A model generated the notes under the pieces. That model saw only the letters and a list, made by a program, of their open reading frames with translations. It was not told the origin of the DNA and did not search any database. DNA of 64,000 nucleotides from Capitulum mitella (Eukaryota; Arthropoda; Thecostraca; Pollicipedomorpha; Pollicipedidae), in the NCBI GenBank assembly GCA_030062745.1, contig CP099844.1, positions 26,660,596-26,724,595 on the forward strand, given 5' to 3'. Within the stretch, counting starts at the first letter, position 1. Each line of letters begins with the position of its first letter. Shown one piece after another: positions 32,801 to 42,599 of this stretch. The translations under genes and the position numbers were made by a program.

Positions 32801-35800
32801 AGTGGTCGGCGGCACCACTCAACCTGTGGACTCTGTTTATGGCCTTCTGTTTGTCCTAGATATGGCACTGATCTTCAGTATCGTCAAGCATTGTTTGGCG
32901 CTCGGATTGAAAAGGCTTCCCCACGAGGTCAGTTTTCCACAGTTCGTGACGACATGTTAAAGGACCGCAATGTCGGATGTGACCGCCGTGCTCTTCTGAT
33001 GACGTAAATCCCAGACCAGTGCGAAATCAAAACCGCTGTTTTGTCCCACACGAATGACTGATATGCGGCCACAGCAGAAGTGCTTTATTTTAGCACGGCG
33101 CTATTCGAATAGTTTCTCATATGTATTCTGCTAATAAAGTTGTTATATTATTATTGTGCAAAAACAGTCGCTCGCAGGTTGTACGGCTCGTATAGATGAG
33201 GCCAAAATGAGCTTGAAGTTTTCTCCTTCGGGATATCTCCCGAATTGCCGAAGCGACATCGGCCAAGCGTTTTGACACCTCTAAATAGTCCATGAATTGG
33301 TATGTTATGATGGGTTAAAACCAGTGCCACGCAGGGCCATTAACCTTTCATCTCAACCAGTGGCTGTTGACCCGAAGACACCACGTGCACTGAGGGTGGC
33401 GTTTTAGTGGTTGGGATTTTCATGACCGGGGCGACGCTCGTCCGCAGGTTCCTTCACGGTCGAGTCGAGGCTGGCCTCCGAGACGTACGAACGCATCTCG
33501 TTCGACGTCGCCTCCGAGGCGCAGACCGTCATCAAGGACCTGCCCAACGCGTACTGGCGCTGCGACCCGTCCGAGTACGTGGAGGGCACCACTTTCGAGC
33601 AGGTCACCGAGCTGCTGCAGGGCTACATGGAGAACGAGGTCGACCTCAACCGGGACGGCACCTGCAACAACAACTGCGCCTACTACCGCTTCGCCAAGCG
33701 GGAGAGCTGCTACATGGTTGGTAACGAGGCCGCCACCAACGACACCGAGCAGCAGGCAAGAGCAGAGGGAGAGAGGGAGTGCGGCACGTGGCACGTGGCA
33801 CGGCATGGGTCGGTCGGCGGCAGCGCGTGATTGTACATAATGGGCGGTGGTGGCGGTGCCGCCGACAGTGGACGTAGGAGGGTCTCTGGTGTTAGGATAG
33901 CGAGAATCGCAGGTGGCGGTATGCTCAGGTGCTTGGGAATATAACTCCGTACTCCTTTCTTGTCGCTAGGACCCCGACATTCTGATGTGCTCAGTAACTG
34001 TTGTGCTAAAAATGCGGTCAGTCAGAAATCTGTCCCATGCTAAATGTCACACATATCAAGCGTGCGACTGCTCGGCCAGTGAGGTAAACAAGTGTCCAGG
34101 GGCGTTTAGAAGATGATGATATGGCATTCATATGTCTATTAGACATGTATTGCTTGCCGTGTGTATTCATGTGGTCCTAATGAAGCAAAAAGAAACTTAG
34201 CCAAACCTACCTGCGTAAAGGAAAGGAATTCTGGAAACCTTTGAAAAAGGAAAGAAAATGTAGCTACCAATGCTTTTGCTGGTTCCTTTTGTCGACATAC
34301 GAAGATGGCGGTAGGGGAGGGAATAACTTCGTCCTGGCCTCTGATACATTTTCTTAATAATCTGATCACACTGGTCATTGCAGAGCGGCTTCTGGGACAC
34401 GGGCAACACACCATTTCTTATGGATTTCGCATCAGCTTTAAAATAGTGACTATGTGGAGACGTGTAGTAGACGAATAGAAGATTGCTAAAACTTCATTCG
34501 CACTTTGCGTCATTTCTTCTTGCGTTTGTCTTATCTTCTTATTGCGTCTGTCGGTATACTCACTGTTATTTAGTGTCGGGTAGAAACACTGGTCGGTGAC
34601 CGTTTCGTTGATGTTTAACAGCTTCCCGCGCAGTATGGTCGTCAGTGTACTGTTGCAGCCAGTCGGGCATGCATAACGAATGTGCACTGTGTTGTACAGA
34701 GCGCGGCGCGGGGGCACAGTGGCGTAGAGAGTCTGCTGCATCAAATCGGACCGCAACACACTCTTGCCTGCTGCTCGCTGGTGTAAATGGCGGAGGTTGA
34801 CGAGTGTACCGGGCTTAGACAGTTATGGGCCCGGTTGCTTGTCTGCCAAAGGCCGGTGTATTTGTTTGACGTGTTAAAATATGGTCGTACTTGCATTGAA
34901 CAGTTCGTCGCTGAGAGTTTTCGTTACTTCAACAGCATGTCATTAGTTTTATTATAGTGCAATGCGTTAAATGCAAAACCATACTAATCGTAGAGGAAGC
35001 ATTGTTTTTATCCACGCACCAAGCTTCAACTTCACGTGTTTTTTCTTGTAGCCAATTTTGCTGATGTCAGCCACATTTCAATGTCCAGAAACCATCCAAC
35101 GCCAGTTGTCCAGCTCCTCATCACCACTGTCAGCAGTCCGGACCAGCCTCCGCTGACCGCGGCAGACCAGCCGGTCTCCGCGGAAACACTGTCCGCGGAC
35201 CGTCCTGGACCCAAGGCTGATCCCCAGCCGACTGCGCTGGTCCCGGGTGGTCCTTGGCGGCCCTCGCCGACTGTCCACGATCCCTGGTGATCCCTCGCCG
35301 ACCATTTGTGATTCCGGCTATCCCCCGCCGCTGACTGTTCGCAGTCTCTGGCGCTTTCTCGCAGAGTGCGTGATGATGACGTCCGCCACCGTCTCTGCAG
35401 AAACGGAACTTCATGATCTGCGCGCACCAGCGCCAGTGCCAGGGCAACGTGCACGACTGCACCTTCTACAACGCCGACTCGACCGTCTGCTTCGCCGACG
35501 GCAAGGACGGCGCCCACCGCCGCTACAACTGGATCGAGTTCGAGAACGGCCAGAAGTTGGGTCGCGTCGGCAGCTGCACCAACTCGCGCAAGGTTAGCGC
35601 TGGAAACGCGAGGAGAACGTTGGGCGTGACGATCGGGGGGGGGGGGGAGATAGTAATTATCTTCCCTCACGAAAGACAGTAGCCGTTTGCAGACGGTGGT
35701 GGTAACGCATTAAATGCGGACAGTTCAAAGCCGAAGAAAGTTCAGGGGTTTGCGTGAAGATGTTTTGACGTCTCGTGTACTCTTAAATTATCTGGCCGAG

Positions 35801-38469
35801 GAGCAGAGCTAGATGTGGGGACCTCACTGCAGTTAGCTCAGCCAAACCACACCCCTAGGCTGACGGTCACGGTCTTCACCGCTACATTGCGACGGTTGGC
35901 GGGTGTCTATCACAACAGTCGGAACCTTTGGTGGGTTGGAGCATCTGTTGGTGGCTACTCACAGCCAGGCCAGTGTGGCAATGAAAACGTGGCATCGGAA
36001 TCACAGATACGAAGAATATGTGGCGCCCAACTGCAGTCATTTGCCTTGAAGCGTCCAGCTAGCGCCTTACAGCATCCTGTAGTTCCTCCGTCGGTAGTGA
36101 AGTGGATTTGCAGGAACTTGCAGTTGTTCCGTTGGCCGCCAGGTGGACAGCTGGTGGCGCAACCTATTCTGGCACTGTTCGTACTGCTTCTGTCTGTGCG
36201 ACGACGCCAGGAACTCGGACCGGTACTTCAGCCTGCAGCCGGTCGTGGCCGATGTTGCCCAGAACAAGGTCGTCACCGGAGGTCAGGTGGGAATGGCGGC
36301 ATTTTTTTTCTTATTTTGTATTGGTCCTCTCATTTTGCATCATGTCATTCCGGCTGAATGATAACTATCGCACCACGAAAGTTTTTCACTGATGTAATGC
36401 ACATCAAACAGGTAATTATGTGACACATTGTTTTTCTTGTGACGAGTCCTCGTGACATTTTCGTCGCGTTGCAATCATTTTGTTGTTAGTCTTATGTCGG
36501 TCCTGCATATTCCACCATGTCGTCTTTCCCTTAGCACCACACTGCGTCTGTTGTGTATGCATAACTTGCAACACGTGCGCCGCAGGTTTGTGAAGAAGGA
36601 TCGCGTCTTCTACATCCAGATCGAACAGGGCACTGCAGACAACTTTGGCTATGTCAATGCATCCACCGTGGAGTGGAAACCCATCAAGAAGTACATCGAC
36701 ATCGGCAGGTTTGTGGAGTGATGAGTCGGTCGGAAAATATGTCACGCGACGGTCGACTGACTGACGAATTAGTTCTGGCCCGCAGATGGCGCTGATGATT
36801 GAAGCTTAAAAATGTTTTTGAAGTTCACCAGCCGATTATGGAAGCCGAGAAAGGCTGATAACGTTTCTGTATTGCCCATCCGACTCCCTGTTCGTGAACC
36901 CACGAACTCTCGAGTTCCAAGCTCTCTTCCACACCATCAGGCGGGAGTGAATCAGCTGGATCCCGCCACCAGCCAAGGATAGATGGACTACCCTTTACGG
37001 CTAATTCGCCCTGTCTTCTCGGCCAAACACATCCCACTGCCGGCCCGCAGGGACATCCCCAATCGTGACTACCTGAAGATGTCCTGGTCACGACGCAGCA
37101 TCGACCTCGACGACCTGCGCGCCCCCGACGGTCACGTGGTCACCGGCGTCACGTTCAGGAAGCTGGGCGAACACCTGAACCTGGAGATACAGGTGGGTGG
37201 CGGACTGCGCAGCACTGTCTTGCGGATCGCAGGTATCAGTCAGGCACGTCATCCAGACAGCTGTCAAGCGATTTGTTGGTTTGAGTGTCGTCCGGACCAT
37301 GTCGTAATTTCTTTTTTTCCTGAAATCCTGGTGTTTGATAACACTGTCGCTGCCAGCGAAGTTTTTGTGTTGACCCTATTATCTTCTACATGGTAGTTGT
37401 TCGTCTGAATCAACAACGCCGACACTGGAGTACTTCAGCACGCACCAGTTACCGTTACGCTACGATAATGACGATTTCTATACTTCTAACAAACCAATCC
37501 CCACTGTCAATTCGCATCTAATGGGTTTATCTTTTGCGTAATCTGTTTGCCTAACCTGCCCCTTGAGATTTTTGATGTCGCTCTCGGCCTGCCGTGCCAT
37601 TTTCCGCCCAACTCATTCGTCTTTCATCGTGACTTGCATATTTCCGATTCACCCTTGTTTCATTGTTCACAGTTTACCTACCTCACCAAGCCCCGCCGTT
37701 TACAACTCACCTTCTTTCTCACTGCCCGCTGCTCACAACTGGCACTTAGTGTCACCGTAACCCGCTGCTCCCAACTGATCTACCAGTCACCACAACCGCA
37801 GCTCAACTCATACCACCATATCCCGCTGCTCACAACTCACTCTCCCCTCACAGTTGCCCACTTCTCACAACTCACTATCTCACTGTGCCCTGCCGCTCAC
37901 AACCACTATCATCTCACACTGCCACGCCACCCACAACTCACCGGCTCACCATGCCCTGCTGAGTACTCACAGCTCGCCCTCTCACGGTGTTCCGCCGGCT
38001 CCAGGTGACTCCGATTGCTGCGCGGACGGCCAAGCTGAGCGCGGCGCGCGGCTACTGGCTCTCCAACGACAACACGCCGTCGGCCCGGCGCGAGCCGCGC
38101 TCGAAGCTGTCGCTGGGCCGCGACCCGGACGTGCCGACGCGGACGGCGGCGCCCAGCTGGCCCGACAGCCAGCACGACTCGTACGTCGAGCTGGGCGCCA
38201 GCTCGGCGCGGCTGGACGCGGCGCAGACGACGGTGCCGTTCCTGGACAGCCAGCCGGTGGCGCCGCGGCCGGCCGTCTGGCTCACCGGCGTCGGGCTTTA
38301 CCACAAGGGCCAGCCGGGCTACGGCGGCTTCCTGGGCCTGCGCGTGGAGACGGTCGACCTGACGTCGCGCGTGGCGACGGACCTCGGCGGCGGCAAGGAG
38401 CTCTCCCCCGACGGCACCCTCACCTACGAGTCGCGGGAGGTGGACGACTTCGGCATTGTGCTGCAGTGA
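29789..38469 (+). CDS. Secreted Cys-rich protein, probably DUF4803 family (10 coding exons)
   Basis: Exons: 29789-29888, 30573-30855, 31781-32012, 32653-32794, 33448-33755, 35401-35592, 36143-36286, 36586-36708, 37051-37192, 38005-38469; about 709 aa. All phases join except exon 7 to 8, where one extra base is present. The protein begins with a signal peptide (MRVVGVLLLALAAG, cleavage near TTA|QL). An all-helical region with GALADRIGALENNVRAVRR and ALAKGYSMIQFSYMLLRLY follows, then a Cys-rich stretch in exons 5-7 (CNNNCAYYRF, HCSYCFCLCDD). Two related modules come next (NKVVTG.. with FVKKDRVFYIQI, and HVVTGVTFRKLGEHLNLEIQ), and exon 10 ends the protein. N-glycosylation sites include NST, NDT and NAS. 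No transmembrane segment, so it is probably extracellular. The layout fits arthropod DUF4803 proteins as I remember them; the function is unknown. Confidence 0.8.
29991..30033. repeat. 18-bp inverted repeat (hairpin A)
   Basis: The arms 29992-30009 and 30015-30032 pair along 18 positions with one mismatch and a 5-base loop. Lies 100 bases past the exon 1 donor. Confidence 0.85.
30049..30077. repeat. Perfect 29-bp palindrome (hairpin B)
   Basis: The arms 30049-30062 and 30064-30077 pair perfectly over 14 bases around a single central A. Lies 16 bases after hairpin A. Confidence 0.9.
30573..30855 (+). CDS. DUF4803-like coding exon 2
   Basis: Acceptor CGCCAG after a long pyrimidine tract; donor CCAG|GTGAGG. 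It encodes AEFISETWNEFFANSTG, a run of seven glycines, and amphipathic helices (IGALENNVRAVRRSLRHI). Contains an NST glycosylation site. Confidence 0.78.
31781..32012 (+). CDS. DUF4803-like coding exon 3
   Basis: Acceptor GGCCAG, donor ACG|GTGAGT. It encodes NYDRFLYYQQHNDTVERHTL and LEDFATHAVSHDPRSL, ending LFRQLQKVLT. Charged helical region with one NDT site. Confidence 0.8.
32653..32794 (+). CDS. DUF4803-like coding exon 4
   Basis: Acceptor CTTCCTCAG, donor AAGG|GTAAGG. It encodes GSKEMICDLNQSPQQ and then LYGIIALALAKGYSMIQFSY. The stretch IIALALAKG is hydrophobic but short and followed by polar residues, so it is read as a buried helix, not a membrane span. Confidence 0.8.
33448..33755 (+). 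CDS. DUF4803-like coding exon 5, with probable GC donor
   Basis: Acceptor TCCGCAG. It encodes SFTVESRLASETYERISFDV, then VDLNRDGTCNNNCAYYRFAK and ESCYMVGNEAATND. The only end I find that stays in phase with exon 6 is CAG|GCAAGA at 33755/33756, a textbook GC-AG donor. The nearer GTAACG site at 33720 would be out of phase. Confidence 0.75.
33756..35400 (+). other. Intron 5 of the DUF4803-like gene (probable GC-AG intron)
   Basis: Begins GCAAGA and ends GTCTCTGCAG. Bases 35140-35345 contain a degenerate repetition of 'gatccctggtgatccctcgccgac' type. No other element seen. Confidence 0.6.
35401..35592 (+). CDS. DUF4803-like coding exon 6 (Cys-rich)
   Basis: Acceptor GTCTCTGCAG, donor AAG|GTTAGC; 64 codons in phase 0. 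It encodes NFMICAHQRQCQGNVHDC, then RRYNWIEFENGQKLG and SCTNSRK. The five cysteines probably form disulfides with exons 5 and 7. Confidence 0.82.
36143..36286 (+). CDS. DUF4803-like coding exon 7, with one apparent extra base
   Basis: Acceptor GGCCGCCAG, donor TCAG|GTGGGA. It encodes VDSWWRNLFWHCSYCFCLCD and then DVAQNKVVTG. As written, no phase joins it to exon 8. Without one G of the GG at 36281-36282 the join is in frame and gives the family-like TGVRF. This is a sequencing error, an allele or a real lesion. Confidence 0.7.
36586..36708 (+). CDS. DUF4803-like coding exon 8
   Basis: Acceptor GCCGCAG, donor GCAG|GTTTGT. It encodes FVKKDRVFYIQIEQG and VNASTVEWKPIKKYIDIG, with an NAS glycosylation site. 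The phase fits exon 9. Confidence 0.8.
37051..37192 (+). CDS. DUF4803-like coding exon 9
   Basis: Acceptor GGCCCGCAG, donor ACAG|GTGGGT. It encodes DIPNRDYLKMSWSRRSIDL and DGHVVTGVTFRKLGEHLNLE, a module that echoes exons 7-8. Confidence 0.82.
37640..38000 (+). repeat. Degenerate pyrimidine-rich minisatellite in the last intron
   Basis: The phrase (t)gctcacaactcac recurs roughly every 35-40 bases with variable gaps, from 37640 up to the acceptor of exon 10. It forms an unusually long polypyrimidine-like tract. Confidence 0.55.
38005..38469 (+). CDS. DUF4803-like terminal coding exon 10
   Basis: Acceptor GCTCCAG; 154 codons and TGA. It encodes TPIAARTAKLSAARGYWLSN and later DSYVELGASSARLDAAQTTV and VWLTGVGLYHKGQPGYGGF, ending DDFGIVLQ. 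Very G+C-rich, so shadow frames are open on both strands. Confidence 0.82.
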   Translation: MTPIAARTAKLSAARGYWLSNDNTPSARREPRSKLSLGRDPDVPTRTAAPSWPDSQHDSYVELGASSARLDAAQTTVPFLDSQPVAPRPAVWLTGVGLYHKGQPGYGGFLGLRVETVDLTSRVATDLGGGKELSPDGTLTYESREVDDFGIVLQ

Positions 38470-41400
38470 CGGCGCGGCGCTGGCTGGGGAGGCGGGTCGG
38501 CGTGAAGTGCGGAGACCGTTGGAGTGAGGCAGGCGGGCGGCGTTTGAAGAGGTTGGGGACTGTAAGAGGACGAAAGATCCGATACTGGGGCTGGAGGTTA
38601 CGGAGGAATGACTGGGTTTGGATGGGGAAGGTTGTGTCTGTGGAAGAGTTAATAGGCCGGTGGACTGGGTGCAGCGAACAGAGGTTGTATATGGACGAGT
38701 CAAGAGGCTGGTGGACTTGGTGCAAAGAAGAGCCGATTTTCTACTGACGAAGGCTCCGGGCAGAGGACTGGACAGTTGTCGGGACGAATGAAAAGCCTGG
38801 TGGACTCTGCAAAGATCATACGGTTGTCTATGGACGAGTCAAGGGGAAAGTATGGTCCGGGCTGGGACACTGCGTGTGGGGGAAAGGGGGGGGGGCTGCA
38901 GCGGTGCTGCCTTGCATGTTCGGAGGATCGCCGGTAACAGGGAGGAGTGGAATAGGAGCGGCCACTCCGATGGTGAGGCCGTTTTGCTGAGGGGGCTCAG
39001 TGGAACGGCCAGACGAGGGGTGTGGGTGCGGAGTGTAAGGCACCTCGTTTCCAGGAGTCGTGGGCTGACCCACGTCCACGTGGCTAGTGCTGGGAGAACA
39101 GCTGCGCAGCCTCCGAAAGTCTGGAACGATTGGTGGAGATATGTCGCCTCCCTGAAATGGAGGCGGGAGACTCATCCCGTATGTGATATAATCTCGTTAA
39201 GTGCTTTGGTCATCTGAAGACCGTGGTGCTGTTTTCTAAACATGGCTTCGACATTTTTCATGTCTATGCGCTCTGTACCTGTTCTGTCGAGCCCGCTGCG
39301 CTGAATTAAAAACGGTGTTTTTGCCCACTGTTGTCGACATAGTCTCGCTCCGGTCGTGCGCAGTGACGTAAATAAGAGGTGTGACCTAGTCCGAGCGGGC
39401 CTCCTCGCGCTTTGAAGAATGAAGGCTGAAGGAATGGCACATTGGACGTGACGGCTGTATGTGTTTGAAGCTCCATATCTTACGTCTTTTACAACTCGCA
39501 TCTATACACTGTCATCGCAATCTACCCTGATGGTAGAACCATGCTCGTAGCATTAGTTGTCTTTATGGCTTGCGGTCATTGCAATACATCTGACCCTGTA
39601 AATTACGCGGCTGGAAACTTTCACGGGTTTGGGTTTGTTTACCCTTCGGTAGGGTAACTGCTCATTTTGGCTCTTTTCGATGCTCATCAACGAGTCTTAG
39701 CAAAGGCAATGACTGCCAACTCCCACGAATGGGTTTGCGGCCGTTTAATAACATTGTCAGTGAGGACGAGTTCGGGTCGATTTGGCACAAAGTCGCTTTT
39801 GGTAACCGTGTGTCACCAACAGCGGTTCATAATAACCAGCCCATGTGTCGTTTTGCGTCTGCAGTTGGAAGAACGTGTTCTGATTCGCAGGGAAGATTCC
39901 GTCTTTAATACGTGTTTGGAACGGAAATAACCGAGTTAGGGGCAACAGAGAGACTCACCACGAAATTCTCCTGGACCCTATTTATCTGTACCTTTTTGCC
40001 ATCCGTTTCATGACGACGTGAGTGTGCGTATGACAATGAAGGTTTGCGGAAGACCGTTTTGCGTGATCGCGGATGAATGGCGTGTTAAGGTAGTTTCCGG
40101 CCGCGTTTTTATGCTTCTTAATGGCTATCAGAAACATGGGTATCGAAACTTTTACCAGAACGGTTTTCGGACCAACGAATATATTCCTCAAAAGTCGACC
40201 TACGTGGAGCATTCGTTTCAAATATTCCACCTGACACTGCGCCACCAGTTCTTTCCATTGATCTGGCCACACGACAGCGGGATTTGTGCAGCTGTTTGCC
40301 CGGTTTTGCACGAAGTGGCGGATTCTGCCGCGGTGGCTGACTGGCGTGCTCGGACAAAGCCCGGGAAATGCCACTGACACCGCTGCACAGACTGCAGCGT
40401 CGGTGTCGGTACGTGGAACTGAGCCGATTCACAGGGTCAACTGAGGGGCCATCGTAAGCGAGGCGGCGAATTTTACTGGTAGGCGCGACGAACTACATTT
40501 TCCCGGCAAATGAAAGATAATGTAAACTGCGTGTGTTATTAATAAAGGGACCCGTGCCAGTGCACGCTGTTTTGACTCCGACCCAGTCCCTGAACGGCCC
40601 TTCGTACTGCGTTTTCTCTGACATTATCTTCCAGTCTCATGCACCGCAAAATACAATGTTTCGTTTCATGTCACGAGCACGAGACATGTTGTGCGTGAAA
40701 CCGGCCTTAAGGTGAAAACCGAGGATCCGATTTGCGCATAGTCTTGCGACAAGGGCACTTTCCGCCCCATCAAAATCGCCGAGTTTATCGACACCTGCAA
40801 GTGACGTGTGTTATTCATGTGTGTGTTGGCCCAAGCAGAAACACCTGCGGCCCGACTGCTATTGATTAGGGCCTTATCACTGCCACCGGTCCGCATGGGA
40901 AAGAATCTTTCAAAAAAAGACAGAAAGGATCCTTCAAAACGAGCTGTTATGTTGGCCTCGTGCATCGCTTCAGGTGTAATACGTCAAACGTAATTCCCGC
41001 ACTCACTCGTGCTTTTTTGTGTCCTTTTCTGCATCGAATGAGACCAGGTAGAACGCTTCTTTACGGTTGTCTGGGGTCGAAAGATCGAGTGTTGGTGTTC
41101 AGGTGGCGCTGCTGTACAGTCGTTGAATATTTCCCCGTGCTCTGTTCTACCTGCCCGCTGACTTCTGGCGCACGCGTTCCCGCATGTTTCGTATGCTTGA
41201 CATGGATGAACAAGAGGCTGGAGCGAGTATGCGAAGCATGTCTTGAACATGTAATTGGTCATAAACAGCCGTAGATGGTCCTAATACGCACCAGTATTGC
41301 TGTTTTTGCCTCATTTGAGTGCCCTGACACTGGCTAGTGGCGGTGTATAAATTCAAAAGATGTCGGAATGAGGTTACTGTAATATCGGGGACTGACCAAA

Positions 41401-41640
41401 CCAACCTTGGACGACCACACACATCACCGATCTCGAATTGTTTCTGCGATCAATTACCCGGGGTCACGAGGACCAATGGGCTGCTACACAAGCGGCCATG
41501 GAAAACTTGGCATTGGTACACATTCGAAAGGACCCCTGACCTTTTCTATTGCTTAACATCAACACATCCGTACCAGTCGACGTTACTACATGCAGTGAGC
41601 CTGCTGGAGCCGAACACTGTGGATCTCCACTACACGGTTC
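38470..41640. other. 3' UTR of the DUF4803-like gene and intergenic DNA
   Basis: ATTAAA near 39305 is a possible polyadenylation signal. No recognisable gene to 41640. A 119-codon frame at 40018 has no known motif and ordinary intergenic composition. Confidence 0.45.
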
Positions 41641-41926
41641 AAAGCCGGCCTCATTAACGAGCGGTTCTCAGCGGCCGGTCTCAGTCCCGCCTCGTCACCG
41701 GGCCCCCTCCCAGACGCGCCGCGCCTGGCCGCGCCTCTGCCCGCCCCGTTCCCAGCGAGACGCGGCCGGCGCGGCCCATGCGGCGCGCGCTGATAACCGG
41801 GCCGACAGTCAGCTGACTGCGGTACACGTCAGCTGAGACGCGCCGCCCCGGCCCGGTAGGCTGCGCCGGTCCAGGCCTTTCACCTGCTGAGCGAGAGTCT
41901 GCGGACGGCCGGCCGGCGCGGAGAAC
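41641..41926 (+). promoter_or_regulatory. GC-rich 5' region of the TMED-like gene
   Basis: CpG-rich block directly before the start codon. It contains the perfect palindrome CAGTCAGCTGACTG (41806-41819), a second CAGCTGA at 41831 and TGATAAC at 41791. No TATA box is visible. Promoter role inferred from position. Confidence 0.5.
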
Positions 41927-42599
41927 ATGGCGGCGGCCACGTCCGCGCTTCGGCCGACAATGCTGCGTGTTGTGGTGCTGTGCTGTGCGGTGATTCTGGC
42001 CAACGGACAAGTGCAGCAGCAGCAACAACAGGCACCCGTGCAACAGCAGCAACAAGTGCCAGTGCAGCAACAACAGCAAGTGCCCGTGCAACAACAGCAG
42101 GTGCCGGTGCAACAAGCGCCAGTGCAACAACAGCAGGTTCCCATGCAACAGCAACAGCAACATGTACCTGTGCAGCAGCAACAGCAGGTACCAATGCAAC
42201 AACAGCAGGTGCCTGTACAGCAGCAGCAGGTAAACCAGCAACAGGCGCAACAACATGCCCAGATGCAGGCACAACAGCAGGCCCAGCATCAGGCGCAGAT
42301 GCAGGCCCAGCAGCAGGCGCAGATGCAGGCCCAACAGCAGGCGCAGATGCAGGCCCAGCATCAGGCACAGATGCAGGCCCAGCAGCAGGCGCAGATGCAC
42401 GCTCAGATGCAGGCGCAGATGCAGGCGCAGCGCCAGGCAGGACAGCGCTCACCTCCAGGCGTGCCGCCGCCGCAGGCGAACATGGTGCCGCCGCCTCCTC
42501 CCGGCGGGCAGCGGCTGCCCCCTGCCCCGGCGCCGGGGCAGGCCGTGCCTACCCTGCCCGGCGGCCACAAGTTGCCCGTGGCCCACCACCAGCCCACGG
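41927..42599 (+). CDS. TMED-like coding exon 1 (signal peptide and Gln-rich domain)
   Basis: 224 codons plus one base; donor ACGG|GTGAGC. Two repeat types follow the leader: VPVQQQQ-like units (about residues 28-102), then AQMQAQQQ-like octads (about 103-170). Glutamines are coded by both CAG and CAA, so it is not a pure triplet expansion. A linker with PPPPP ends the exon. Confidence 0.85.

Noticed and set aside
33718..33725. GTAACG as the donor of DUF4803-like exon 5
   Set aside because: Would leave phase 1 against a phase-0 exon 6. The downstream GC donor keeps the frame.
40018..40377. 119-codon frame as a gene
   Set aside because: Intergenic composition, no motif and no splice or promoter context.
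41681..42400. Leu-rich minus-strand frame of 239 codons
   Set aside because: Antisense of the Gln-rich repeats (CAG/CAA reads as CTG/TTG). Its apparent hydrophobic repeats are an artefact.
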